Both the position numbers and the translations under genes were made by a program. This document shows, piece by piece, positions 26,367 through 35,400 of a DNA stretch of 62,131 nucleotides. This DNA is from Pseudonocardiales bacterium. GTDB lineage: Bacteria; Actinomycetota; Actinomycetes; Mycobacteriales; Pseudonocardiaceae. The notes beneath the pieces are model-generated. The model saw only the letters and a program-made list of their open reading frames with translations. It made no database searches and was not told the DNA's origin. The stretch is from positions 1 to 62,131 of the forward strand of contig JAFAPC010000198.1 of the NCBI GenBank assembly GCA_019247305.1, read 5' to 3'. Positions within the stretch are counted from its first letter, which is position 1, and every line of letters starts with the position of its first letter.

Positions 26367-28539
26367 ACACCTTGTGAAGGAACTGGGCACGCTGTTCGTC
26401 CAGCAGGTCGGCAGCCAGCCGGGCCAGCCCAGGGTGCTCGATGAGTTCGGGATCCGCCTGAACCAGCCGCTGGGCGGTCTCCCGCGCTTGGCTGATCAGC
26501 GCTGCATCGCAGCGCAGCGAGAGCAACTTGAGTCCGGAACGGCGGCCGGATTGCACCACGCCGAGCACATCCCCTTCGCGGCGCAGTTCCAGGTCACGCT
26601 GGGCCAACTCGAACCCGTCGGTGGTGGCGGCCACGGCATCCAGCCGCTCCCGGGCGGGGTTGCCCTCCGGGAAGTCGGTCACCAGCAGGCACAGCCCGGG
26701 ATGTGATCCCCGGCCGATCCGACCGCGTAGCTGGTGCAGCTGGCTGACCCCGAACCGCTGCGCGTCCATGATCACCATGACGGTGGCGTTAGGCACGTCC
26801 ACCCCGACCTCGACGACGGTGGTAGTCACCAGCACGTCGATGTCACCAGCGGTGAAGGACCGCATCACGGCGTCCTTGTCGGTCCCGGACAGGCGGCCGT
26901 GCAACACCCCCAGCCGTAACCCGGCCAACGGGCCTTCGCCGAGCTGGAGAGCCAGGTCCAGCACGGCCAGCGGCGGGCGCTCGCTGGCCGAGCCGGTCGC
27001 GTCGTCGCGGGGCGTGTCCTCGCCGAGGGCGTCCTCACCGCCGATCCGGGGACAGACCACGTAGGCCTGCCGACCGGCGGCAACCTCCTCAGTGATCCGC
27101 CGCCACACCCGATCCAGCCAGCCGGGTTTCTCCCCGACCGGCACCACCGTGGTCGAGATCGAGGACCGGCCGCGGGGTAGCTCACGCAGCGCGGAGACCT
27201 CCAGGTCACCGTAGACGGTCATCGCGACCGTGCGCGGGATCGGCGTCGCGGTCATCACCAGCACGTGCGGGCTGGTGCCCTCCGGCGCCCTAGCGCGCAG
27301 CGCGTCGCGCTGCTCGACGCCGAAGCGGTGCTGCTCATCGACCACCACCAGGCCCAGGTCAGCAAAGGACACCCGATCCTGGATCAGGGCATGCGTGCCG
27401 AGCACGATCCCGGCAGCACCGCTGGCCACGTCCAACAGCGCCTGCTTACGGGCCCGGGCTGGCAACGACCCGGTCAGCAGGACGATCCGGGTGGCCTGCT
27501 CGGCTGACCCCAGCTCGCCGGCGCGGCCATGCGCCCCCAACAGGGCGCGCAGTGACCGGGCGTGTTGCGCGGCGAGCACCTCGGTGGGCGCCAGCAGCGC
27601 CGCTTGCCGTCCCGCGTCGACAACCTGCAGCATCGCCCGCAGCGCCACGACGGTCTTCCCGGATCCGACCTCACCCTGAAGCAACCGGTTCATCGGGTGC
27701 TCACCGGCCAGCTCGGCCGCCAGCAGCTTACCCACCTCGTGCTGCCCAGCCGTCAACGTGAAGGGCAGCGCAGCATCGAAGGCGGCAGCCAGCCCGCCGT
27801 CCCGGCGCGGGCAGGCCGGCGCGGGTCGGCGCGCGGCCACAAGGCGGCGCCGCGCGAGGGTAAGCTGCACTGCCATCGCCTCATCCCACTTCAGTCGGCG
27901 CTGCGCAATTGCGATCTCAGTACGGTCGTCGGAGCGGTGCACGGCCCGCAATGCCGCATCCAGCCCCAGCAACCCGTGCGCTACCCGCCAAGACTGCGGC
28001 AGCGGGTCGTCCAGGTCATCCAGGACATCGACCACCTGCCGGATACAGAGCTGGATCGTCCAGGACGGCAGGTCCTTAGTGGCGGGATAGACCGGGATCA
28101 GTGGCCGGGAGAACTCCGCGAGCTGGTCGGCGTCCCCGTCGAGTAGTTGGTATCTCGGGTGGGTGAGCTGCAGGGTGCGGCCTTTGCCGTAGGTCGTCAC
28201 CCGGCCCGCGAACAACGCCTTGCGGCCGGGGGTGAGTACCCCCGGCAGATGTTTCTGGTTGAAGAAAGTGAGGTCCAGCTCTCGGGTGCTGTCCCAGATC
28301 ACCGCGTGCTGGATGGTGCCCGCCCTGCGCTGCATCCGCCGGGAGCTGCACCGACGGACCTCAGCGACCACCGTGACGTCCTGCCCTGGTGTCAGGTCAG
28401 CGATCGGGATGAGCTGGCCCTGATCAGCGTACCGGCGTGGGTAGTGTCGCAGTAGGTCCCCGACGGTGTGCAGGTCCAGCTCCTCGGCCAGCAGTGCCGC
28501 CGATTTCGCGCCGAGCACCCCCTCCAGCGCGTCATCCAT
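26365..28539 (-). CDS. recG: ATP-dependent DNA helicase RecG
   Basis: A 724-residue RecG, a superfamily 2 helicase remodelling stalled forks and Holliday junctions. The N-terminal wedge (OB fold) begins LHTVGDLLRHYPRRYADQG. Helicase motifs: Walker A GEVGSGKT, motif II VVVDEQHRFG (DEQH), motif III MTATPIPRT, motif VI QLRGRIGRG. The C-terminus ends in DEQRAQFLHKV. I chose ATG 28539 (MDDALEGVLGAK); GTG 28569 ten codons upstream is also possible. Divergent from rpmB. Confidence 0.95.
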   Translation of the reverse strand: MDDALEGVLGAKSAALLAEELDLHTVGDLLRHYPRRYADQGQLIPIADLTPGQDVTVVAEVRRCSSRRMQRRAGTIQHAVIWDSTRELDLTFFNQKHLPGVLTPGRKALFAGRVTTYGKGRTLQLTHPRYQLLDGDADQLAEFSRPLIPVYPATKDLPSWTIQLCIRQVVDVLDDLDDPLPQSWRVAHGLLGLDAALRAVHRSDDRTEIAIAQRRLKWDEAMAVQLTLARRRLVAARRPAPACPRRDGGLAAAFDAALPFTLTAGQHEVGKLLAAELAGEHPMNRLLQGEVGSGKTVVALRAMLQVVDAGRQAALLAPTEVLAAQHARSLRALLGAHGRAGELGSAEQATRIVLLTGSLPARARKQALLDVASGAAGIVLGTHALIQDRVSFADLGLVVVDEQHRFGVEQRDALRARAPEGTSPHVLVMTATPIPRTVAMTVYGDLEVSALRELPRGRSSISTTVVPVGEKPGWLDRVWRRITEEVAAGRQAYVVCPRIGGEDALGEDTPRDDATGSASERPPLAVLDLALQLGEGPLAGLRLGVLHGRLSGTDKDAVMRSFTAGDIDVLVTTTVVEVGVDVPNATVMVIMDAQRFGVSQLHQLRGRIGRGSHPGLCLLVTDFPEGNPARERLDAVAATTDGFELAQRDLELRREGDVLGVVQSGRRSGLKLLSLRCDAALISQARETAQRLVQADPELIEHPGLARLAADLLDEQRAQFLHKV

Positions 28540-28693
28540 CCCAACAACGTCCCTCAACGAGCTGCTCACCGTCGAAGATTATCGATCCACAGCGGTCCCC
28601 GGTGCGCAGCGCCAGGCACCGGGAGCTACCCTTGTGGCGCCCGCCGTCGAAGCGGGCGTGTCATCCTCGTGACGAACCTAAGGAGTGTGTGAC

Positions 28694-28885
28694 GTGGCTG
28701 CCGTGTGCGATCTCTGCGGCAAGGGGCCGGGCTTCGGCATGTCGGTCTCGCACTCACATCGGCGGACGCAGCGCCGGTGGAACCCGAACATCCAGACGGT
28801 CCGGGCAAAAATTGGTGCTGGCCAGCGTCGGCGTCTCAAAGTCTGCACCTCCTGTCTGAAAGCAGGCAAAGTCACCCGAGCCTGA
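28694..28885 (+). CDS. rpmB: 50S ribosomal protein L28
   Basis: A 63-residue L28: [37 protein letters not shown], ending [13 protein letters not shown]. The four cysteines (C-x2-C twice) mark the zinc-binding (C+) form; many actinobacteria also keep a zinc-free paralogue used under zinc starvation. GTG 28694 follows AAGGAG at 28680. It is divergent from recG, a common arrangement. Confidence 0.95.
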   Translation: MAAVCDLCGKGPGFGMSVSHSHRRTQRRWNPNIQTVRAKIGAGQRRRLKVCTSCLKAGKVTRA

Positions 28886-28899
28886 CCGCTAGAGTCCGC

Positions 28900-29883
28900 T
28901 TAAAGTCGGCGGCCTACCGAGTCGTCGCCGAATGGACCAGCGCCGGAGATCGAGTTCTTGAGTTCTCGCGGCAGGGAAAACACCAATTTCTCCTCCGCTG
29001 TGATGACCTCCTGCACATCGGCATATCCCCGCTCGGCGAGAAAGTCCAGCACGCCGCGGACCAGCACCTCCGGCACTGAGGCGCCACTGGTGAGGCCAAC
29101 GGTGTGCACCCCATGCAGCCAGGCCGGGTCGATCTCCCGGGAATAATCCACCAGGTAGGCCGACCGGGCACCGGAGTCCAGCGCCACCTCGACCAACCGC
29201 ACTGAGTTTGACGAATTCCGCGACCCCACGACGAGAACCAACTCGCACTCAGCCGCCATCGCCTTGACCGCTATCTGCCGGTTCTGGGTGGCATAGCAGA
29301 TGTCGTCGCTGGGGGGGTCGGCCAGCTCGGGAAACCGTTTCCGCAGACGTGCCACAATTTGCATGGTCTCGTCCACCGACAGCGTTGTCTGGGACAGCCA
29401 CACCACCCGCGAGGGGTCGCGCACGGTCACCGAATCCACCGCATCCGGGCCGTCGACGAGCTGGACCTGCCGGGATGCCTCGCCAGCGGTGCCCTCGACC
29501 TCCTCATGACCCTGGTGACCGATCAGCAAGATATCGTAACCGTCGCGGGCAAACCGCTTGACCTCCTGATGCACTTTGGTCACCAACGGGCAGGTGGCGT
29601 CAATAGCGCGCAGACCGCGTACCGCGGCCTGCTGGCGCACCGCCGGGGACACCCCATGTGCGGAGAAGACCACGACGGCGCCCTCAGGCACTTCATCAGC
29701 CTCGTCGACGAAGACCACCCCGCGGTCCTGAAGGGTCTCCACCACGTGTCGGTTGTGCACAATCTGCTTGCGCACATACACCGGCGCCCCGTGTGCCTCA
29801 AGGGCCTTCTCGACAGTGACCACCGCGCGGTCAACCCCGGCGCAATAGCCGCGGGGCTTGGCGAGCAGCACACGCTTGGGCAT
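28900..29883 (-). CDS. ispH: 4-hydroxy-3-methylbut-2-enyl diphosphate reductase
   Basis: A 327-residue IspH/LytB, last step of the MEP isoprenoid pathway, making IPP and DMAPP. Fe-S ligands are C14 (RGYCAGV), C98 (DATCPLV) and C196 (ICYATQNRQ); substrate histidines H43, H76 and H126 are present. ATG 29883 ([12 protein letters not shown]) is the start; the frame continues upstream only over the leader shared with the divergent lipid-droplet gene. The gene next to xseA and the droplet-protein gene matches Rv1110 and neighbours. Confidence 0.95.
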   Translation of the reverse strand: MPKRVLLAKPRGYCAGVDRAVVTVEKALEAHGAPVYVRKQIVHNRHVVETLQDRGVVFVDEADEVPEGAVVVFSAHGVSPAVRQQAAVRGLRAIDATCPLVTKVHQEVKRFARDGYDILLIGHQGHEEVEGTAGEASRQVQLVDGPDAVDSVTVRDPSRVVWLSQTTLSVDETMQIVARLRKRFPELADPPSDDICYATQNRQIAVKAMAAECELVLVVGSRNSSNSVRLVEVALDSGARSAYLVDYSREIDPAWLHGVHTVGLTSGASVPEVLVRGVLDFLAERGYADVQEVITAEEKLVFSLPRELKNSISGAGPFGDDSVGRRL

Positions 29884-29992
29884 GCCCTCCACCCTACGGG
29901 CGGTGTCGCTACCGGCTGGGTGGCACCCGCGCGGGTTCGCCTCGTGCACCCGGGTAGGCACCAGCCCGGTCGCTGAGGCAGGCTTGACGACC

Positions 29993-30502
29993 ATGAGCCA
30001 CGTACCCTTGCCTGTCCGGGTGGCCATGGGATTGGTGGTCACCGCCCTGGAACGCGCCTGCAAGCTGCCGGAGCAGCTCGCCGATCTCCCTGTCACGGCC
30101 GCCAGCCGTGCCGTGCAGGCCGGGATGCGGGTGCAGCAGCACCTCACCGAGCTGGCGATCAAGGGCGATCAGGTGTTCTCGCTATTGCGCCCGGTCGAGG
30201 ACACCCCGGCGTGGGCCAGGTTTGATGAGGACGACGAGCCGCAACAGCCGGACACCGAAGCAAGCGCACCCACCGCAGACGAGGTCGGCACGACCGACGA
30301 GGCCAGCCTGGCTCCCTCGGCGCTGCCCGAGTACGACACGCTGTCGATAGCCCAACTACGGGGCAAGCTGCGAGAGCTGTCACTGCCCCAACTAGCCGAA
30401 CTCCTGGAGTACGAACACCTCCACCAGGATCGGCCTGCGTTCGTCACGCTGCTGTCCAACCGGATCTCCACGGTCCGCTCCCACCCGACCGACTCCCCGT
30501 GA
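29993..30502 (+). CDS. Lipid-droplet-associated protein-like
   Basis: A 169-residue protein, [20 protein letters not shown] at the start, with amphipathic helices at 5-60 and an acidic low-complexity linker at 70-110. A C-terminal helical part ([20 protein letters not shown]) with the [22 protein letters not shown] ending follows. Its position between ispH and xseA and this layout match the mycobacterial droplet-associated protein family (Rv1109c-like). ATG 29993; the frame upstream is a shadow. Its end overlaps xseA by 4 bp. Confidence 0.75.
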   Translation: MSHVPLPVRVAMGLVVTALERACKLPEQLADLPVTAASRAVQAGMRVQQHLTELAIKGDQVFSLLRPVEDTPAWARFDEDDEPQQPDTEASAPTADEVGTTDEASLAPSALPEYDTLSIAQLRGKLRELSLPQLAELLEYEHLHQDRPAFVTLLSNRISTVRSHPTDSP

Positions 30503-31749
30503 CCGAACCCGTCACCAGCCCGGAGACACCCTGGCCGGTCCGCACCGTCGCCCGCAAGATCGCGGCATGGATCGATCGGTTAGGCGCGGTCTGGGTCGAA
30601 GGGCAGATCACCCAAATCAGCGCCAAAGCGGGCACGGGAACAGCGTTTCTCACGCTGCGCGACCCAGCCGCCGACGTATCGGTGACCCTGACCTGCCCGA
30701 TCGCGCTGGTGCGCGACCGGCAGCCGCCGCTGGTGGATGGCTGCCGAGTCGTGGTGCACGGTAAGCCGGCACTGCACCTGAGCCGAGGCACGCTGAGTCT
30801 GCGCGTCGATGAGATCCGTGCGGTCGGCATCGGCGAGCTGCTCGCCCGCATCGAGCGGCTGCGACGGATCCTCGATGCTGAGGGCATGTTCGACCCTCGC
30901 AGAAAGCGCCGGCTGCCGTTGCTGCCCGGCTGCGTCGGACTGATCACCGGTCGGGCCAGCGCGGCCGAGCGCGACGTGATCAGCAACGCCACAGCCCGCT
31001 GGCCTGCAGTGCGTTTTCAGGTGCACAACGTGGCGGTGCAAGGACCGCTGGCGGTGGGCCAGATCATCGACGCACTCACCGAGCTGGACGCCAACTCCGC
31101 GGTGGACGTGATCGTGCTGGCCCGGGGCGGCGGGAGTGTGGAGGACCTGTTGCCGTTTTCCGACGAGGCCCTGTGCCGCGCAGTATCGCGGTGCACTACC
31201 CCGGTGGTCTCGGCGATCGGCCACGAGCCGGACACCCCGCTGGTGGACCACGTTGCGGACCAGCGTTGCTCTACCCCGACCGACGCCGGCAAGTGCGTGG
31301 TACCCGATGTCCGCGCCGAGACTGCTGCGCTGCACCAGCTGCGCAGCCGCTGCCGCCGTGCCCTGCACGGCTGGGTGGACCGGGAGCGGAGACTTCTCGA
31401 CGCGCTGCGAACTCGCCCGGTGTTGACCAACCCGATGCGTCCGTTGGCCGAGCGTGGCCAGATCGTGGCCGACTTGCGCGCCCGCGCTGACCGAGCCATG
31501 CTCGGCGGGCTGCGAACGGCGCAGGACGGGCTCGAGCACACGGCGGCCCGCTTGCGGGCCCTCGGACCGGCAGCCACCCTGGCCCGCGGATATGCCGTGG
31601 TGCAGCGGGTCAACGGTAGCGCGCCGCCTTCTCGGGCGCTGGTGCTCCGATCGGTCGCCGACGCCCCTGAGGGCACCGAACTGCGGGTGCGGCTATCTGA
31701 TGGGGCTCTGCATGCAGTGGTGACCGGGGAGGCGCTGAGGATGGCATGA
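30499..31749 (+). CDS. xseA: Exodeoxyribonuclease VII large subunit
   Basis: A 416-residue XseA. N-terminal OB fold ([25 protein letters not shown]), then the catalytic part with [40 protein letters not shown] and the [19 protein letters not shown] block, and a helical C-terminus ending in the LARGYAVVQ motif. It degrades single-stranded DNA with XseB. GTG 30499 overlaps the upstream stop by 4 bp. Confidence 0.95.
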   Translation: MTEPVTSPETPWPVRTVARKIAAWIDRLGAVWVEGQITQISAKAGTGTAFLTLRDPAADVSVTLTCPIALVRDRQPPLVDGCRVVVHGKPALHLSRGTLSLRVDEIRAVGIGELLARIERLRRILDAEGMFDPRRKRRLPLLPGCVGLITGRASAAERDVISNATARWPAVRFQVHNVAVQGPLAVGQIIDALTELDANSAVDVIVLARGGGSVEDLLPFSDEALCRAVSRCTTPVVSAIGHEPDTPLVDHVADQRCSTPTDAGKCVVPDVRAETAALHQLRSRCRRALHGWVDRERRLLDALRTRPVLTNPMRPLAERGQIVADLRARADRAMLGGLRTAQDGLEHTAARLRALGPAATLARGYAVVQRVNGSAPPSRALVLRSVADAPEGTELRVRLSDGALHAVVTGEALRMA

Positions 31750-31997
31750 ACGAGAGCATGAGGGAAACCGACGATCCCGCCACGCTGAGCTACGAGGCCG
31801 CTCGGGACGAGTTGACCGACGTGGTGCGCCGCCTGGAAACCGGTGGGCTGAGCCTGGACGACTCACTGGCGCTGTGGGAGCGCGGCGAGCAGCTCGCCGC
31901 AGCCTGCGAGCAGCACCTCGCCGGCGCCCGGCAACGGATCGAGTCAGTGATCGCCACCCGCGAACAGCAGCCTGGTGAGCAACCGCTCACCACATAA
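31746..31997 (+). CDS. xseB: Exodeoxyribonuclease VII small subunit
   Basis: An 83-residue Xse[21 protein letters not shown], then [20 protein letters not shown] and a helical end. It forms the helical arm of exonuclease VII that wraps XseA. ATG 31746 overlaps the xseA stop by 4 bp; a second ATG lies four codons downstream. Confidence 0.95.
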   Translation: MNESMRETDDPATLSYEAARDELTDVVRRLETGGLSLDDSLALWERGEQLAAACEQHLAGARQRIESVIATREQQPGEQPLTT

Positions 31998-32077
31998 AAG
32001 TACGCTCACAAGGTAGAAGTATCTGGGAGTATTGCGGGGGTTCGCGGTCTGGCCCGCCGTGCATTCCGGGAGGGCTG

Positions 32078-33112
32078 ATGAGCGCTATGTCGCCGTCGCG
32101 GCAGAACCCGACGCGCGAGGAACCGGACCGCAACCTCGCCCTAGAGCTGGTGCGGGTCACCGAGGCCGCGGCGATGGCCGCCGGCCGCTGGGTCGGCCGC
32201 GGCGACAAGAACGGAGGCGACCAGGCAGCCGTAGACGCCATGCGTAAGCTCGTGGGCTCGGTGTCGATGCGCGGCGTTGTGGTCATCGGCGAGGGGGAGA
32301 AAGACGAGGCGCCGATGCTGTTCAACGGCGAGGAGGTCGGCAACGGGCAGGGGCCGGAATGTGATGTCGCGGTCGACCCGATCGATGGCACCACGCTGAT
32401 GAGCAAGGGCATGCCCAACGCGCTGGCGGTGCTCGCGGTCTCCGAGCGGGGCACGATGTTCGATCCTGCTGCCGTGTTCTACATGGAGAAGATCGCCACC
32501 GGGCCGGAGGCGGCCGAAGTCATCGACCTGTCGGCACCGGTGGCGGAGAACATCAAGCGGGTCGCCAAGGCCAAGCGGATGGGCCTCTCCGACATCACGG
32601 TGTGCATCCTGGACCGACCACGCCACAACGACCTGGTGCGCCAAGTCCGCGAGGCCGGTGCCCGGATCACGTTCATCACCGATGGGGACGTCGCCGGCGC
32701 GATCGCCGCAGCCCGCCCGGAGACCGGCGTGGACCTGCTGATCGGCATCGGCGGCACCCCGGAAGGAATCATCAGCGCGGCCGCGCTGCGCTGCATGGGG
32801 GGCGCGATCCAGGGCCGGCTGTGGCCCCGCGATGATGCCGAGCGCCAGGCTGCGCTGGACGCCGGGCACGACGTGGAGCGGATCCTCACCACCGAGGACT
32901 TGGTCCGCAGCGACAACGTGTTCTTCTGCGCGACCGGGATCACCGATGGTGAACTGCTTCGCGGGGTGACCTATCACGCGGGGGGATGCCGGACGCACTC
33001 TATCGTGATGCGCTCCAAGTCCGGCACGGTGCGGATGATCGACAGCGTGCACCGGCTGACCAAGCTACGTCAGTACTCGACCGTGGACTTCGACCAGCTG
33101 CCATGCCCATGA
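32078..33112 (+). CDS. glpX: Class II fructose-1,6-bisphosphatase
   Basis: A 344-residue GlpX-type phosphatase for gluconeogenesis. Metal-binding motifs [11 protein letters not shown] at 71-81 and DPIDGTT at 100-106, then [17 protein letters not shown]. It corresponds to Rv1099c, the only fructose bisphosphatase of this kind in mycobacteria. ATG 32078 follows GGGAGGG; the stop overlaps the fumC ATG by 4 bp. Confidence 0.95.
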   Translation: MSAMSPSRQNPTREEPDRNLALELVRVTEAAAMAAGRWVGRGDKNGGDQAAVDAMRKLVGSVSMRGVVVIGEGEKDEAPMLFNGEEVGNGQGPECDVAVDPIDGTTLMSKGMPNALAVLAVSERGTMFDPAAVFYMEKIATGPEAAEVIDLSAPVAENIKRVAKAKRMGLSDITVCILDRPRHNDLVRQVREAGARITFITDGDVAGAIAAARPETGVDLLIGIGGTPEGIISAAALRCMGGAIQGRLWPRDDAERQAALDAGHDVERILTTEDLVRSDNVFFCATGITDGELLRGVTYHAGGCRTHSIVMRSKSGTVRMIDSVHRLTKLRQYSTVDFDQLPCP

Positions 33113-34524
33113 CCCACCCCTACCGGATTGAGCGCGACACCATGGGCGAGGTGCGCGTGCCCGTGGATGCCTTGTATCGCGCGCAGACGCAGCGCGCGGT
33201 GGATAACTTCCCGATCTCCGGGCGGGTCCTGGAACGATCCCAGATCCGCGCGCTGGGGCTGGTCAAAGCTGCCTGCGCGCGGGTGAACGCCCAGTTTGGG
33301 GTGCTTGACCCGACACTTGCTGACGCGATCGCCTCGGCCGCCGACGAGGTAGCGGCCGGCGAGCACGACGCGCAGTTTCCCGTCGATGTGTTCCAGACCG
33401 GCTCGGGCACCAGCTCGAACATGAACGCCAACGAGGTGATCGCCACCCTGGCCAGCCGAACCGCCGGCTGCGAGGTGCACCCCAATGACCACGTCAACGC
33501 CTCGCAGTCGTCCAACGACGTGTTCCCCACCACGGTGCACCTCGCTGCCACCGAGGCCGTCGCGCACGACCTCATGCCTGCGCTGGCGCACCTGGCTGTG
33601 GTCCTGACCCAGAAATCGCGCGACTGGGCCGAGGTGGTCAAAGCGGGCCGCACCCACCTGATGGACGCAGTGCCGATCACGCTCGGCCAGGAGGCTGGTG
33701 GGTGGGCCTCGCAGGCTCGGCACGGCGTCGAACGGCTGGCGAGCTGCCTGCCCCGGTTGGGCGAGCTGCCCATCGGGGGCACCGCGGTGGGTACCGGGCT
33801 GAACGCCCCGCCCGGTTTTGGTGCCGCCGTTGTGGAGCAGCTGCGAGCCGCCACTGGCCTGGACGCGCTCACCGAGGCCCGTGACCACATCGAGGCCCAA
33901 GCGGCCCGGGACGGCCTGGTGGAGTGCTCCGGGGCGCTGCGCACCGTCGCGGTATCCCTCTTCAAGATCGCGAATGACCTCCGGTGGCTCGGGTCCGGAC
34001 CCCGCACCGGGTTGGCCGAGCTACGGCTACCCGATCTACAGCCCGGTTCATCGATCATGCCGGGCAAAGTTAACCCGGTGATCTGCGAAGCGACCATGAT
34101 GGTCGCCGCGCAGGTGATCGGCAACGACGCGTGCGTGGCATTCTCCGGCTCGCAGGGCAATCTGGAACTCAACGTGATGATGCCGGTGATGGCGCGCAAC
34201 GTGCTGGAGTCAGTTCGGTTGCTCACCGCAGCCGTCCGGTTGCTCGCTGACAAGGTCATCGAGCACGCCCAAGCCGACGTACAACGCTGTCGCGAGTACG
34301 CCGAGTCTTCCCCCGCAATCGTGACCTCGCTCACCCGCTACCTCGGCTATGAAGAGGCGGCCGCCATCGCCAAGCAGGCGCTACTCCAGCGGAGCACTAT
34401 TTGCGACGTGGTGCGCGAACGTGGTCACCTGAAGAATGGCACTCTCACCCCCGATCAGCTCAATGAGGCCCTCGACGTCCTGGGTATGGCTCTTCCCCCG
34501 CGTTCTGGCGACAAACTTCAGTAA
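33109..34524 (+). CDS. fumC: Class II fumarate hydratase
   Basis: A 471-residue FumC, converting fumarate to malate. Conserved [34 protein letters not shown] and the signature [12 protein letters not shown] with the catalytic serine. ATG 33109 overlaps the glpX stop (ATGA); ATG 33103 two codons earlier is the other option. The glpX-fumC order is the same in M. tuberculosis (Rv1099c-Rv1098c). Confidence 0.96.
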   Translation: MTHPYRIERDTMGEVRVPVDALYRAQTQRAVDNFPISGRVLERSQIRALGLVKAACARVNAQFGVLDPTLADAIASAADEVAAGEHDAQFPVDVFQTGSGTSSNMNANEVIATLASRTAGCEVHPNDHVNASQSSNDVFPTTVHLAATEAVAHDLMPALAHLAVVLTQKSRDWAEVVKAGRTHLMDAVPITLGQEAGGWASQARHGVERLASCLPRLGELPIGGTAVGTGLNAPPGFGAAVVEQLRAATGLDALTEARDHIEAQAARDGLVECSGALRTVAVSLFKIANDLRWLGSGPRTGLAELRLPDLQPGSSIMPGKVNPVICEATMMVAAQVIGNDACVAFSGSQGNLELNVMMPVMARNVLESVRLLTAAVRLLADKVIEHAQADVQRCREYAESSPAIVTSLTRYLGYEEAAAIAKQALLQRSTICDVVRERGHLKNGTLTPDQLNEALDVLGMALPPRSGDKLQ

Positions 34525-34648
34525 TGCGAGTCACGATGATGGCGGTCCACTCCGAACTTGGGAACGCACAAGGGGCTTCTTATTACGTTGGGTACGTCAT
34601 GGGGCTGCGCCCCGCGCTATACCACCACACGGGGGCAGCCACCAGCTG

Positions 34649-35083
34649 TCATGTCCTGACCATCGCGGGCGGTGGGTGCTCTTCGCAGGGAACATTGCTA
34701 CCGTAGTACGGCAGTAGATCATCCCGAACCCAGCCCTGGTCCCCGGTGGCGGTGTTGCGCAGGAAGGTCCACGTGCCCCCATCTCCCGGGATGTAGCAGA
34801 GATACTGGGCGCGCTGGTCGTGCAGCCCCTGACCGGTCTGTATGCAGCCATTACTGGGACCACTGCGTAAGGTCACGGTATTGGGCGGGAAATTCACCCA
34901 ATGGTGGTCCTTGTCGGGGTAGCTCAGGCCACAGGACACCATCGTGAAAGACCCCACTCCCGGGGGGTGTTTCTCATGTGGTGGCTGTGTCTCCTCTCCC
35001 GCATTAGCTGGCGCTGCAATGGCGAGTGTGGCAGTGACCGCGGCGAGTATCGAACCGCCCATACGTGCGGAGGTCCAAAACAT
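34649..35083 (-). CDS. Secreted SH3-like domain protein
   Basis: A 144-residue protein with a signal peptide (SILAAVTATLAIAAPANAGE, cleavage likely after ANA). The mature part contains NTVTLRSGPSNGCIQTGQG, LCYIPGDGGTWTFLRNTATG, and DQGWVRDDLLP. That is the bacterial SH3 (SH3b) pattern of cell-wall-targeting proteins; paired cysteines may form disulfides. ATG 35083 follows TTG 35086. The gene is divergent from the SARP at 35401 and is preceded by a SARP box with a well-placed -10 hexamer on this side, so SARP activation is a likely control. Function unknown. Confidence 0.75.
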   Translation of the reverse strand: MFWTSARMGGSILAAVTATLAIAAPANAGEETQPPHEKHPPGVGSFTMVSCGLSYPDKDHHWVNFPPNTVTLRSGPSNGCIQTGQGLHDQRAQYLCYIPGDGGTWTFLRNTATGDQGWVRDDLLPYYGSNVPCEEHPPPAMVRT

Positions 35084-35171
35084 CAAGAAAGCCCCTCTCT
35101 CGCTGACCTCATGGAAATCTCAGGTCCCCCGCCCAACCGTCACCTGAGACCCGTTGCGTTGCAGTGACCAC

Positions 35172-35213
35172 GCTAGGTTCCTCCGCTTTCCTTCCGCTTT
35201 CCGTTCGCTTGCT
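35172..35213 (-). promoter_or_regulatory. Three-heptamer SARP box with -10 for the secreted SH3-like gene
   Basis: GCTTTCC at 35185-35191 and 35196-35202 and GCTTGCT at 35207-35213 keep an exact 11-bp period with 4-bp spacers. On the minus strand these read AGCAAGC-GGAAAGC-GGAAAGC and are followed, 9 bases on, by TAGCGT, a TANNNT -10. That matches the architecture of SARP-activated promoters, where the last repeat lies about 8 bp before the -10. It points towards the gene ending at 34649. Confidence 0.6.
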
Positions 35214-35400
35214 ACCGTCACCCACGGTCGCGCCAGGCGCCGCGAGGGATCACCCGAAGGAGCCGATACGAGCGCAGACCCGGGTCTGCATACCAATTGG
35301 GAACCAGTTCTGGTTACCAACTGATATCATGTGGCTACACTCGGTGTCAGACCGGCTGTAAGGTGGCCGGCTGTGCGGGGAAAGCCTGGGGGGTGGCGAC

